NCBI GenBank assembly: GCA_039180675.1
Contig: JBCDDC010000024.1
Coordinates: 1-64,000, forward strand
Length of the DNA stretch: 64,000 nucleotides
Source: Thermohalobaculum sp039180675
GTDB lineage: Bacteria; Pseudomonadota; Alphaproteobacteria; Rhodobacterales; Rhodobacteraceae
Reading direction: 5' to 3'
Position numbers and translations under genes: made by a program. This document shows, one piece after another, positions 9,224 through 17,874 of this stretch. Position 1 is the stretch's first letter, and the number at the start of each line of letters is the position of its first letter. The notes beneath the pieces are model-generated. The model had not been told where the DNA came from. It saw only the letters and a list, made by a program, of their open reading frames with translations, and did not search any database.

Positions 9224-9679
9224 ATGAGCGCCATCGAGCAAGACCTGATGAAACTCTACTCCGAGCGTATTCTTGCGCTCGCAGCGGGAATCACGCGCAC
9301 CGGCCGCCTGGAAGATGCAGACGGCAGCGCGATGAAGCGCTCGCCACTGTGCGGGTCGACGATCACCGTAGACGTGAAGGTGGAGGACGGCCGGGTGACG
9401 GATTTCGCTCAGGATGTGAAGGCCTGTGCGCTGGGTCAGTCATCCGCCTCGGTCTTGGCCGCGAATGTAATAGGCCGGACACGCGTTGAGCTCGAGGCTG
9501 GGCGCGATCAGCTCAAGGCGCTGATCAAGCAGAATGGGCCCGAGCCAGATGCTCCGTTCGAGGAGCTAGAAAGTCTGCGCCCTGCGCGGGACTACAAGAA
9601 TCGTCATGCATCGATTATGATCCCGTGGGAGGCCGTGCTTGCGGCTTTCGATTTGGCGGAAGGGAACCAAGCGCCTTGA
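9224..9679 (+). CDS. NifU/SufU-like iron-sulfur cluster scaffold protein
   Basis: A 151-residue soluble scaffold with the IscU/SufU fold. The three cysteine ligand positions are recognisable: Cys in 'KRSPLCGSTITV', Cys in 'QDVKACALGQSSASV', and a C-terminal region 'RDYKNRHASIMIPWE' where the third Cys of typical IscU is replaced by Arg/His context. It belongs with Fe-S assembly, yet lies 17 kb from the suf operon. It is divergent from hisI, 81 bases away. That altered third ligand makes a carrier or SufU-like transferase role possible; this is inference. Confidence 0.8.
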   Translation: MSAIEQDLMKLYSERILALAAGITRTGRLEDADGSAMKRSPLCGSTITVDVKVEDGRVTDFAQDVKACALGQSSASVLAANVIGRTRVELEAGRDQLKALIKQNGPEPDAPFEELESLRPARDYKNRHASIMIPWEAVLAAFDLAEGNQAP

Positions 9680-9732
9680 TGTTATCAAAGATCGCGTCTA
9701 CCGCCTCTAGGCGTTTGTTGGGAGCCGTCCGT

Positions 9733-10455
9733 ATGCCGAAGCTTTCTTTTGTTACCGGGATCGTAGCCGCGTGCCTGTTCGCAGGTTCGGCGAACGCCAT
9801 CACGCTGATCAACGAATACCGGCCCAATCCAACCGGTGGGGACCCCGCGACCCAGGAGGTGGAGCTTCTGGGAACCCCAGGCGAGAGCTTCTCCGGCGTG
9901 ATCTCGGCCATCGACACGGACGCGGGTGGCCCGTTCGGATTGATCAATGATTTCAACTCCGTTGCGGGAACGTTCGATGTGAACGGGCTTGCGGTGGTCT
10001 CGATCGACGATCTGGAAAACCCTTCCCATGTGATCATTTTCTCAACGATCGCCCCAGCTATCGGAACCGATCTCGATGTTGACGATGATGGTTCGATCGA
10101 TGATCTCTCTGTCTTCGGCACCGTTTTCGATGCGATCGGTGTGATTGATACGGCTGGCGACTCGAATGGTATCGCGGCCCAGCTTGGCGGCACCGAAATC
10201 GTCTTCACTGGTGACGAACCACAACTCGTCTTCCGCGATGCGCTGACGCAGATCCTCTTCGCGGTCAACGATCCTGCTGATCCTGATTTCGTCGATGACG
10301 AGGCGGGCAATGAGGTCAGCATCAGCGATTTTAGTTTCGATCCGACCGTTGCGACCTTCGGATCGGCCAATCCGACGGCTGTACCTTTGCCTGCTGGCTT
10401 GCCGCTGTTGCTGGCGGGTCTCGGGGGTCTAGCTTTCCTGCGCCGCAGGGCCTGA
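9733..10455 (+). CDS. VPLPA-CTERM sorting-domain protein
   Basis: A 240-residue exported protein with an N-terminal signal peptide ('GIVAACLFAGSANA', cleavage near residue 21) and a C-terminal sorting signal: Ala-Val-Pro-Leu-Pro-Ala, a Leu/Gly helix and a final Arg cluster 'FLRRRA'. VPLPA-CTERM proteins are substrates of the XrtD-type exosortase of Rhodobacterales. The body is acidic with repeated Asp-Asp runs around residues 110-140 (possible Ca2+ binding) and resembles a lamin-tail/PEP-CTERM body. The ATG at 9733 has GGGAG about nine bases upstream. An earlier in-frame ATG at 9679 is less likely. No exosortase gene is in the window. Confidence 0.85.
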   Translation: MPKLSFVTGIVAACLFAGSANAITLINEYRPNPTGGDPATQEVELLGTPGESFSGVISAIDTDAGGPFGLINDFNSVAGTFDVNGLAVVSIDDLENPSHVIIFSTIAPAIGTDLDVDDDGSIDDLSVFGTVFDAIGVIDTAGDSNGIAAQLGGTEIVFTGDEPQLVFRDALTQILFAVNDPADPDFVDDEAGNEVSISDFSFDPTVATFGSANPTAVPLPAGLPLLLAGLGGLAFLRRRA

Positions 10456-10462
10456 GAGCCGC

Positions 10463-11278
10463 TCATCCCTGATTTATCGCGGGCACTCCATCGGCGCGGT
10501 TGCGCCGGTTGAACCAGATGGCTGCGTAGTCAATAAGGGCGGCGTATCCGGTAAGGAGCGCGACCGCGTTGCCGATCCGCCCTCGGCTGACATCGCCATC
10601 AGCCTCCCAATCCGCGCCCACGCCCGGGAAGAGCCTGTTCAGATCGTCGGCCACATCCGGTGCCTCGACCCAGGGCGCGTCGGGCCCGGTGCCGTTCTTG
10701 AAATGCCGGATCTTGAGGCGGCGGTGCGTGGCCAAGCTCTCCGCGGCATGGAGCGCGGAGCAGCGGTTCCAGCCCACCCCAATCAGCAGGATCTTCATCT
10801 GCGGGCGTTTGCGCAGCCGGCCCCACGGAGAATTTGGGCCGGTCGCCCAGCCCATCGGGTCATGGGGGCGGGCGAGCCTGCGTGCGTCGGGGCCTAGCAG
10901 GAGGACGGAGCTAGTCGGGTGGCGGCTGCGCAACACGCCAGGCCAGGTCCGGAACGCCTCGGCCACCGCGCCATTGTCGCGAGCATCCGTCAGCGCCGGG
11001 TCGAAGCCCGGCACCTGGCGGCGGATATGGGCCTGGGTTTCGGGGTCGAGCGGGAGCTGCATCAGCTCCGCCGGGTCGTAGGCATCGGTGCTGAAGCCGG
11101 GCATGCCGAGCAGCCCCTCGGGCCCGATCACGTGAAGCAGGGCGTCAATCAGCATGCGTGGGCCGCCGATGACATGGCCGATCTGGCTCATCGCGCAATG
11201 CACGAAGACACCGTCGCCCGCGCTGAGGCCCAGGCCGCGCAGGTCGTGGATCAGATCGTCCCTGCCGAAGAGATGCAC
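10463..11278 (-). CDS. AAC(3)-family N-acetyltransferase
   Basis: A 271-residue protein of the aminoglycoside 3-N-acetyltransferase family, most chromosomal members of which are not proven resistance enzymes. Visible: 'GDGVFVHCAMSQIGHVIGG' (CoA-binding region), 'GLLGMPGFSTDAYDPAE', 'RSRHPTSSVLLLGPDA' (catalytic His region) and 'LLIGVGWNRCSALHAAE'. Alternative GTG starts exist at 11278 and 11362; 11278 starts the conserved domain with AGGGG upstream and gives family length. It converges with the VPLPA-CTERM gene, 7 bases between stops. Confidence 0.85.
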   Translation of the reverse strand: MHLFGRDDLIHDLRGLGLSAGDGVFVHCAMSQIGHVIGGPRMLIDALLHVIGPEGLLGMPGFSTDAYDPAELMQLPLDPETQAHIRRQVPGFDPALTDARDNGAVAEAFRTWPGVLRSRHPTSSVLLLGPDARRLARPHDPMGWATGPNSPWGRLRKRPQMKILLIGVGWNRCSALHAAESLATHRRLKIRHFKNGTGPDAPWVEAPDVADDLNRLFPGVGADWEADGDVSRGRIGNAVALLTGYAALIDYAAIWFNRRNRADGVPAINQG

Positions 11279-11557
11279 GTGCCAGCCCCTGTTCCGCGTC
11301 CGCCGGGCTCGCAGGCCCTGCCGATGCTTGAGCGTCGAAGATCGCCCGGCCGATTGCAACACTCATTCTCCTGCGTCGCAGAGTGATTTGCGGCATTGCG
11401 AAATCCGATGCTGGACAATGGCCAGCCCGCCACCTAGGGTCGCCGCGGTCCGTCGGTTCGGGCCGAACAGAGTTGTGGCCCGACCGGTGGCCTGGGAGAG
11501 GAGCCTGTCCCGGGGGTGCTGGCTGAAGGGCCTTCACCAAAAGAGGCGGGGACGTCC

Positions 11558-13540
11558 ATGTTCGAAGCAATTCCACCCCTGCTGGGCCTTGTTGGGCTCG
11601 GCATGGCCTTCTTTCTTTATCAGATGGTGATGAAGTATCCCGAGGGCGAGGCGGCGATCAAAAAGATCGGCGACCAGATCCACCTCGGCGCCATGGTCTT
11701 CATGAAGCGGGAATACACGCTTCTGGCGATGTTCCTCGCGGTTCAGGTGGTGCTGACCTTCATCTTTCTCGATGCTTCGGTCGCGGTCGCCGTGATCGTG
11801 GGGGCGTTGAGTTCGTCGATTGCGGGTTGGCTGGGCATGTACTCGGCGACCAAGGCCAATGTGCGCACGGCGACGGCGGCACAGAATGAAGGCGCGTCGA
11901 GCGCGCTGACGGTCGCCTTCTTCGGTGGCTCGATAATGGGGCTTTGCGTGGCATCCCTGGGTCTAATCGGGCTCGGTGGTCTCTACATGTTCCTGGGCGG
12001 CGATGCCCATAGCCTCGAAGGCTTCGGGATGGGCGCCTCGTCCGTGGCGCTGTTCAGCCGTGTCGGTGGCGGCATCTACACGAAATCGGCGGATGTCGGT
12101 GCCGACCTTGTGGGGAAGGTCGAGGCCGGTATTCCTGAAGATGACCCCCGGAATCCGGGCGTGATCGCAGACAACGTTGGCGACAACGTGGGCGACGTGG
12201 CTGGCATGGGTTCGGACATCTTCGAGAGCTACTGCGGCTCGATGATCGCGACCATCGCGATTGCCGCAACGCTGGTGGGCACGCTTGGTGAAGAGACGGC
12301 GCAGGCGATGATGTTCCTCCCGCTCGCACTTGCCGCGACCGGCCTGATCGCCTCGATCATCATGATCTTCGTGGTCAAATCGCAATCGGCAAAAGAACCC
12401 GCAGCGGCGCTGCGGACCGGCACCCTGGGTGCGCCGGTGCTGTTCCTGGCGGCGGCTTACTTCCTGATCACCAGCCTCGGTCTTGGTGTGAACATCTGGC
12501 TTGCCGTGCTGGCGGGTGCCGCTGGCGGTGTCGCGATCGGCCTGATCACCGAGTACTACACGGCCTCTAAACCGGTTCGCAAAATCGCGGAATCGGGCGA
12601 AACCGGGCCAGCGACGGTCATGATCACCGGGCTCGCGGTCGGCATGGAGTCGGTCGTCGCCCCGCTTCTCTGTCTTGCGGCGATCGTTTTCGTCTCGACC
12701 TCGCTCGCCGGTCTCTACGGTGTGGGCATCGCGGCGGTCGGTATGCTGGCGACCGTCGGCATCACCATGGCGATCGACGCCTATGGACCTGTGGCTGACA
12801 ATGCTGGCGGGATTGCTGAGATGGGCGAGATGGGCTCGGATGTGCGCGAGATCACCGACAGCCTTGATGAGCTCGGCAATACGACGGCTGCGATCGGCAA
12901 GGGCTTCGCGATTGGTGCGGCGGCGCTGGCGGCACTCGCCATCATCGCGGCCTTTGTGCAGACGGTCTCAGCCAACAATCCGGATTTCGAGCTGCGGCTC
13001 GACGATCCGATTGTGCTGGTCGGGATCTTCATCGGCGGCACCATCCCCTTCTTGATCTCTTCGATCACGATGACAGCTGTGGGAGATGCGGCCTTTGACA
13101 TGATCAATGAGATCCGCCGACAGTTCCGGGAGATTCCGGGCCTGATGGAGGGCAAGGCCGATCCCGACACGGCGAAGTGTGTTGAGATCGCCACCAATGC
13201 GGCACTGAAGCGGATGATGCTGCCGGGTGTGATCGCGGTGGCAGCCCCCCCAACCGTTGGGTTGCTCATCGGTCCGCAGGCGCTGGGCGGGATGCTGGCC
13301 GGAGCACTCCTCGGCTGTGTGCTGATGGCGCTGATGATGGCCAATGCGGGCGGCGCCTGGGACAACGCCAAGAAATATGTCGAAAAGGGCAATCTGGGCG
13401 GCAAGGGCACCGATACGCACGCGGCTGTTGTCGTTGGGGACACGGTGGGCGATCCGTTCAAGGACACCTCGGGCCCGTCGATGAACATCCTCATCAACGT
13501 GATGGCGATTGTGAGCCTTGTGATCGCGCCGCTCCTCTGA
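11558..13540 (+). CDS. hppA: Membrane-bound ion-translocating pyrophosphatase, K+-dependent type
   Basis: Couples PPi hydrolysis to H+ (or Na+) pumping across the inner membrane; 660 residues with about 15-16 helices. The catalytic signature 'DVGADLVGKVEAGIPEDDPR' is followed by 'NPGVIADNVGDNVGDVAGMG', and a second Asp-rich site near the C-terminus is 'VVVGDTVGDPFKDTSGPS'. At the position that separates subfamilies the sequence reads GNTT-A-A-I-G, with Ala and Gly instead of Lys and Thr, as in K+-stimulated enzymes. Whether Na+ or H+ is pumped is not decided here. The ATG at 11558 follows 'GAGGCGGGGACGTCC'. A strong terminator follows the gene. Confidence 0.96.
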   Translation: MFEAIPPLLGLVGLGMAFFLYQMVMKYPEGEAAIKKIGDQIHLGAMVFMKREYTLLAMFLAVQVVLTFIFLDASVAVAVIVGALSSSIAGWLGMYSATKANVRTATAAQNEGASSALTVAFFGGSIMGLCVASLGLIGLGGLYMFLGGDAHSLEGFGMGASSVALFSRVGGGIYTKSADVGADLVGKVEAGIPEDDPRNPGVIADNVGDNVGDVAGMGSDIFESYCGSMIATIAIAATLVGTLGEETAQAMMFLPLALAATGLIASIIMIFVVKSQSAKEPAAALRTGTLGAPVLFLAAAYFLITSLGLGVNIWLAVLAGAAGGVAIGLITEYYTASKPVRKIAESGETGPATVMITGLAVGMESVVAPLLCLAAIVFVSTSLAGLYGVGIAAVGMLATVGITMAIDAYGPVADNAGGIAEMGEMGSDVREITDSLDELGNTTAAIGKGFAIGAAALAALAIIAAFVQTVSANNPDFELRLDDPIVLVGIFIGGTIPFLISSITMTAVGDAAFDMINEIRRQFREIPGLMEGKADPDTAKCVEIATNAALKRMMLPGVIAVAAPPTVGLLIGPQALGGMLAGALLGCVLMALMMANAGGAWDNAKKYVEKGNLGGKGTDTHAAVVVGDTVGDPFKDTSGPSMNILINVMAIVSLVIAPLL

Positions 13541-13567
13541 GCAGCGCGCCAATTCAAGTGAAGACGC

Positions 13568-13596
13568 AAAAGCCCGGGCCCGCGCCCGGGCTTTTT
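13568..13596. terminator. Bidirectional intrinsic terminator after hppA
   Basis: AAAA, then perfect 9-bp stem AGCCCGGGC (13571-13579), loop CCGC, GCCCGGGCT (13584-13592), then TTTT to 13596. The A-run before and T-run after allow use on both strands, serving hppA and the convergent small gene ending at 13606. Confidence 0.92.
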
Positions 13597-13605
13597 CCGT
13601 TTGGT

Positions 13606-13845
13606 TCACCCGAGCAGGATCAGCATGCTGAGTGGCAGGATCGTGCAGCAGAAGACGAAGACGAAAAGTGCGACCGTGATCCCGTCTTCCTTGAAGAGAC
13701 TGCGCCGCGCCGACGCGGCGGCGATGGTGTCAGACTGCGCCTCGATCGCTGCAGCGCGCGCCCCAGTCCGGGTCTGGTGATGGATCTTCCGGAGCCGTTT
13801 CCGATCATCGGCCAGCATATATCGGGATGGTTTCTCACGCGCCAT
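13606..13845 (-). CDS. Small membrane-anchored protein of unknown function
   Basis: A 79-residue protein: a basic N-terminal half (many Arg/Lys) and one C-terminal helix 'VALFVFVFCCTILPLSMLIL'. I do not recognise a family. Support for a real gene: it ends 10 bases from the shared terminator, starts with ATG, and no better frame is present. The ribosome site is weak ('GGAAACCC'). The composition suggests a tail-anchored small inner-membrane protein; a link to the pyrophosphatase is only positional. Confidence 0.5.
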   Translation of the reverse strand: MAREKPSRYMLADDRKRLRKIHHQTRTGARAAAIEAQSDTIAAASARRSLFKEDGITVALFVFVFCCTILPLSMLILLG

Positions 13846-13940
13846 GGGTTTCCGTCTTGCAAGGATACGCCAGCCTATCGGAGGCCGGGGAGCCTGTCAC
13901 CGGGGCGTCGTACGATTGTGTCGGTCGCCTGCCCGATACT

Positions 13941-13969
13941 TTGACTTGCTATTTTGTGCAGCGCACAAT
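13941..13969 (+). promoter_or_regulatory. ppa promoter with palindrome over the -10
   Basis: TTGACT (13941-13946), 17 bases, CACAAT (13964-13969): a reasonable sigma70-type promoter for ppa. The perfect inverted repeat TTGTGC-AGC-GCACAA (13954-13968) overlaps the -10, as an operator would. I cannot name the regulator. The start codon is 36 bases downstream. Confidence 0.5.
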
Positions 13970-14004
13970 AAAGCGCCACCAGCAGGCCAGGCAAGGAGGA
14001 AACC

Positions 14005-14532
14005 ATGCGTCTCGATGCGATCCCGGTCGGAAGCAATCCGCCGGATGATGTCAACGTGATCATCGAAGTGCCGATCGGGGGTGAGCCGATCAAGTATGAG
14101 CTCGATAAGGACTCGGGCACGCTCTTCGTCGACCGCTTCCTCTACACGCCTATGCGGTATCCTGGGAACTACGGCTTCGTGCCGCATACCCTGTCTGACG
14201 ATGGCGATCCGATTGACGTTCTGGTCGCTAATACGCGCCCGCTGGTGCCGGGATGTGTGATCAATGTCCGGCCAATCGGGGTTCTGGTGATGGAGGACGA
14301 AAAAGGCCAAGACGAGAAGATCGTGGCCGTGCCGTCCTCGAAGATCACGCGGCGCCATGAGAAGATCGAGAACTTCTCGGATCTGCCGGAGATCACCCGC
14401 CAGCAGATCAACCATTTCTTCGAGCACTACAAGGATCTTGAGCCTGGGAAATGGGTCAAGGTGGAGACCTGGGGCGACCACAACCGCGCCCGCGAGATGA
14501 TCCAGGAAGCAATCGCGCGGGCAGGCGCGTAA
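14005..14532 (+). CDS. ppa: Inorganic pyrophosphatase (family I)
   Basis: Hydrolyses cytoplasmic PPi to orthophosphate, pulling biosynthetic reactions forward; 175 residues, the normal size of the hexameric bacterial enzyme. The PPase signature 'DDGDPIDVLV' (metal-binding Asp residues) and 'RYPGNYGFVPHTL' are present. The ATG follows AAGGAGGAAACC, an excellent ribosome site. It lies 460 bases from the membrane PPase, so this genome carries both energy-conserving and soluble PPi removal side by side. Confidence 0.97.
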   Translation: MRLDAIPVGSNPPDDVNVIIEVPIGGEPIKYELDKDSGTLFVDRFLYTPMRYPGNYGFVPHTLSDDGDPIDVLVANTRPLVPGCVINVRPIGVLVMEDEKGQDEKIVAVPSSKITRRHEKIENFSDLPEITRQQINHFFEHYKDLEPGKWVKVETWGDHNRAREMIQEAIARAGA

Positions 14533-14542
14533 CGGGACCAAC

Positions 14543-14617
14543 GCCGTCCGGGCTTCCCATGCGAAGCCGCGGCGGCTGAACCGCTGCGCGCACCCACCCA
14601 CCCGCCCGGACGGCTTT
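14543..14617 (+). terminator. Long-stem hairpin after ppa
   Basis: Perfect 11-bp inverted repeat GCCGTCCGGGC (14543-14553) and GCCCGGACGGC (14604-14614), followed by TTT. The 50-base loop holds a second hairpin AGCCGC/GCGGCT (14565-14577). Probably terminates ppa; the T-run is short. Confidence 0.5.
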
Positions 14618-14669
14618 CGCACAAAGCGGCGGAGCTTGCCAAATCGGTCAGGTCTGCGACCCTGCAGCG

Positions 14670-15878
14670 ATGACCCGCCGAGACGGTGCCGCTCCTATAC
14701 GTGATGGTGTGGCGATCGGGCTGCTCGCCTTTGGCCAGACGATCGCCTGGGCCGGGATCTATTACATCTTTGCCGCCCTGCTCTTGACCTGGGAGCGGGA
14801 GACGGGCTGGAGCAAGCCGGAACTCACCCTCGCTCTGACCCTCGCCATTCTGACCTCTAGCATGGCCGCGCCGGTTGCGGGCCGGCTGGTCGACCGAGGC
14901 CGCGGCGCGCTGATGATCGGGTGTGCGACTGCGCTGGGCGGTCTCGCGGTCGCGTGCCTGTCTCTTGCTCAGAACTTGCCTGCGTTCTATTCGCTCTGGA
15001 TCCTGATCGGGGCCTGCCAAGCAGGTGCCTTGTACGAGGCCTGTTTTGCGATCGTGACGCGCGCTCGCGGGCCAGCAGCGCGCCGGGCGATCACCACGAT
15101 CGCACTGGTGGCGGGCTTTGCCTCGGCGATTGCATTCTCGGGAACAGCGTTCTTCTTGCAGAGGATGGAGTGGCGGGAGGTGGCCGTCATTTTTGGCTTG
15201 GGGACCCTGATCCTGGCGGCACCGGCGTCGTGGCAGGGTGCGCGGCAGTTGGAACGGTCTGGTGCGATGCTGGAGACCCGAGTGCCGGAGCGCTCTCGCG
15301 CGGCGCACCCAGCCCCCCGCGCGCTTCTGCTGCTGCTCGCCCTGGCGTTTCCGATGATGGCACTGAACCACGGTATGATCCTCAACCATCTCCTCCCGCT
15401 TCTGGACTCGCGGGAGATTGCGCCGGATTTGGCCGTCCTGGCAGCTTCGATCATAGGGCCGATGCAGGTCGCCGGGCGGCTCGTGATGATGCTTGCGGAG
15501 CGGCGGATCTCATCCCTCACCGCTACCCTCGTTTCCTTTGCTGGCGTTATACTGGCGGCGCTTATGCTGCTCGCGAGCCAGATAGCGCCGGTGCTGATCT
15601 TCGTGAGCGTGATTCTGCAGGGGGCGACTTATGGCCTGATTTCGATCTTGAAGCCGGTGGTCATTGCAGAGTTCAGCGGGCCGGCGGGGATTGCGCGGGT
15701 CCTCGGCTGGATGGCGCTGCCCTATCTCGGCTGTTTCGCACTGGCGCCCTATCTGGGGGCGCTGATCTGGACCGTTGGCGGGTATGATCTGATGCTGATC
15801 GCGGCCGCAGGCTTCGCTGCTGCGGGTTTTGCAGCGATTGCGTTCGCTGCGCGGTTTCGCCCGGATCAGGCCGCCTGA
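14670..15878 (+). CDS. MFS transporter
   Basis: A 402-residue inner-membrane protein with 12 hydrophobic helices, the major facilitator layout. Between helices 2 and 3 it has 'AAPVAGRLVDRGRGALMIG', equivalent to the MFS motif A. The C-terminal half includes 'GPMQVAGRLVMMLAE', again motif A-like. Helix 1 'GLLAFGQTIAWAGIYYIFAA' resembles oxalate/formate-type or monocarboxylate MFS proteins. The substrate is unknown. It overlaps the convergent desaturase by 13 bases at their 3' ends. Confidence 0.85.
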   Translation: MTRRDGAAPIRDGVAIGLLAFGQTIAWAGIYYIFAALLLTWERETGWSKPELTLALTLAILTSSMAAPVAGRLVDRGRGALMIGCATALGGLAVACLSLAQNLPAFYSLWILIGACQAGALYEACFAIVTRARGPAARRAITTIALVAGFASAIAFSGTAFFLQRMEWREVAVIFGLGTLILAAPASWQGARQLERSGAMLETRVPERSRAAHPAPRALLLLLALAFPMMALNHGMILNHLLPLLDSREIAPDLAVLAASIIGPMQVAGRLVMMLAERRISSLTATLVSFAGVILAALMLLASQIAPVLIFVSVILQGATYGLISILKPVVIAEFSGPAGIARVLGWMALPYLGCFALAPYLGALIWTVGGYDLMLIAAAGFAAAGFAAIAFAARFRPDQAA

Positions 15879-16816
15879 CGGCGCCAGCCAACCTCGCCCA
15901 GAACCTGCCAATAGTCGCGCGCGACCCGCATCTTGGGCCCGTGGCCCTTCTCCAGCATCAGGGCATGCAGCTTCGGCAGGTTCCAGCAGGGCACGTGCAT
16001 CACTAGATGATGCTCGAGGTGGTAATTCACCCAGTAGGGCGCGACGAGGAGCCCCATGAGACGCCCGGCGCGGGTCGTCCGCACGTTCTGGAGCGGGTTG
16101 CCCGAGGCCTCGGTCGCGCCGTGCTCGGCGATGTTGCGCAGCCTGAGCACGAGCTGGAACCAGGTCAGGAGCGGCAGGAGCCAGAAGGCGAAGTACCACC
16201 ACCACGCCCCTAAGACCGTCAGGACCGCGAAGATTGCTATGTGGATCATGAGCGCTGGGCGCAGGGAGGCGGATTTGAAGGCCTGAGCCATCTCGCCCTT
16301 GCTGGCGGCAATCGCGTCCTCATCCCAGGCCATCTGGAAGCTGAGCCGGATCTGGGCGGCGAGCTGTTTGACCCCGGTCTGGCCGGTCAGGTCGCGGAAC
16401 GCCTTGCGCATCAGGCTCGCACGCGTCGTGGGGAAGGGGCGCGAGAGCTTCAGGTCCGGATCCTTTTCGGTCTGCGTGAACCGATGATGGGTCAGGTGAT
16501 AGGTGCGGTAGCTGGGCAGATCGGCGAGGATCGGGCGGGCGCAGAGCCACTGGCCGACCCACTCATTCAGGCGCCGGTTGGCGAAGAGCGCGTTGTGCGC
16601 CGCGTCATGCATTAGGATCGCGAGGCCGAGCTGGCGTGAGCCAATGAGAATCACGGCCAGCAGGAAGGTCAGAACCGAGGGCGCCCAGGCAAAGAGCGCG
16701 ATGGCGCCCGCGATGATCCCCCAGCAATGGATCATCAGGGCGACACCCATCCAGTCGGAGCGCGCGGCGAGGTGCCGGATCTCCTCCGGCGTGAAGTAGC
16801 TTTTTCCGGCTGCCAT
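15866..16816 (-). CDS. Fatty acid desaturase family protein
   Basis: A 316-residue di-iron membrane desaturase. All three histidine boxes are present: 'HDAAHNA' (HxxxH), 'HLTHHR' (HxxHH) and 'NYHLEHH' (HxxHH), with hydrophobic segments at residues 25-65 and 185-225. Proteins with this layout insert double bonds in acyl chains or modify carotenoid/sphingolipid-like substrates; the exact regiospecificity cannot be read. Start ATG at 16816. The 3' end overlaps the convergent MFS gene by 13 bases. Confidence 0.88.
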   Translation of the reverse strand: MAAGKSYFTPEEIRHLAARSDWMGVALMIHCWGIIAGAIALFAWAPSVLTFLLAVILIGSRQLGLAILMHDAAHNALFANRRLNEWVGQWLCARPILADLPSYRTYHLTHHRFTQTEKDPDLKLSRPFPTTRASLMRKAFRDLTGQTGVKQLAAQIRLSFQMAWDEDAIAASKGEMAQAFKSASLRPALMIHIAIFAVLTVLGAWWWYFAFWLLPLLTWFQLVLRLRNIAEHGATEASGNPLQNVRTTRAGRLMGLLVAPYWVNYHLEHHLVMHVPCWNLPKLHALMLEKGHGPKMRVARDYWQVLGEVGWRRQAA

Positions 16817-17002
16817 ACCCCTAAGATACCGCAGCGCGGGGCGATGGTCACGCGATAAACATGACGTTTACGTTAGAAGCAGATGCCACGCTGAGTCCGG
16901 TCCAGTCGATGGTACTTGCCTATCTATCGACAGGCATTCAAAGCGGCGCTTGGCAAATGTGTGCAATCTGATAGGGAGGCGCTCGAACTCCCGGGGGGTA
17001 AG

Positions 17003-17863
17003 ATGCTGTATGAGACGCCAGAGGCCTATCTGCGGGCGCCGCGCAAGGCCGTGGCGTTGTTCGGCATGTCGGGTCTCGGCAAAACGACCATCGCAAACAT
17101 GCTGCGCGCCGGGGGTCAGTGGTTCCATTACTCAGTCGATTACCGGATCGGTACGCGGTATATGGGCGAGCATATCGCCGACAACTTCAAGACCGAGGCC
17201 ATGAAAGTCCCGCTGTTGCGGGCGCTTCTGATGACCGATAGCGTCTACATCGCCTCGAACATCACCTTCGATAATCTCGCGCCGCTTTCGAGCTATCTGG
17301 GCAAACCGGGGGATCCCGCGCAGGGTGGGATTGCGCTCGAGGAATATGTGCGCCGACAGCGCCAGCACCGGCGGGCGGAGATTGCGGCCATGCTAGACAC
17401 GGTGGACTTCATCGAACGGGCGGAGAAGCTTTACGGCTATCCGCATTTTCTGTGCGACACGTCAGGATCGCTCTGCGAGGTGGTCGATCCGGCCGACCCG
17501 GAAGATCCGGTGCTGAGCGCGCTCAGCCCGCACATCCTGTTCGTGCAGATCCGCGGCACCGATGAGGATGCCGAGGAACTGGCGCGGCGGTTCGATCAGG
17601 CACCGAAACCGATGTACTATCCCGAGGATTATCTGCGCGAGAGCTGGAGCGCCTATGTCAGCTCTCAGAACATTCCGGAGGAAGAGGTCGACCCCGACGC
17701 GTTCATCCGCTGGGGCTTCCGCCGACTGGCCCGGTCCCGGATGCCGCGCTATGACGCGATTGCGGAGCACTGGGGGGTAACGGTGACGGCCAGAGAGATT
17801 GAGCGTGTCGAAACCGCGGAGGATTTCGACACGCTGATTGCCGGGGCGATCGCGGCCAGGTGA
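17003..17863 (+). CDS. P-loop ATPase/kinase-like protein of unknown function
   Basis: A 286-residue soluble protein. A Walker A motif 'GMSGLGKTT' (residues 20-28) lies after a short strand 'KAVALF', as in small-molecule kinases and HprK/gluconate-kinase-like folds. 'YSVDYRIGTRYMG' (around residues 41-53) could supply the acceptor-binding Asp, and 'PHFLCDTSGSLCEVVD' (around 150) a Walker B-like strand ending in Asp-Thr-Ser. I do not recognise a characterised family; the protein looks like the 'ATPase' entries conserved in Rhodobacterales. The ATG at 17003 has GGGGGGTAAG upstream; an in-frame start at 16916 lacks support. Confidence 0.75.
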   Translation: MLYETPEAYLRAPRKAVALFGMSGLGKTTIANMLRAGGQWFHYSVDYRIGTRYMGEHIADNFKTEAMKVPLLRALLMTDSVYIASNITFDNLAPLSSYLGKPGDPAQGGIALEEYVRRQRQHRRAEIAAMLDTVDFIERAEKLYGYPHFLCDTSGSLCEVVDPADPEDPVLSALSPHILFVQIRGTDEDAEELARRFDQAPKPMYYPEDYLRESWSAYVSSQNIPEEEVDPDAFIRWGFRRLARSRMPRYDAIAEHWGVTVTAREIERVETAEDFDTLIAGAIAAR

Positions 17864-17874
17864 CCGCGCGATGC

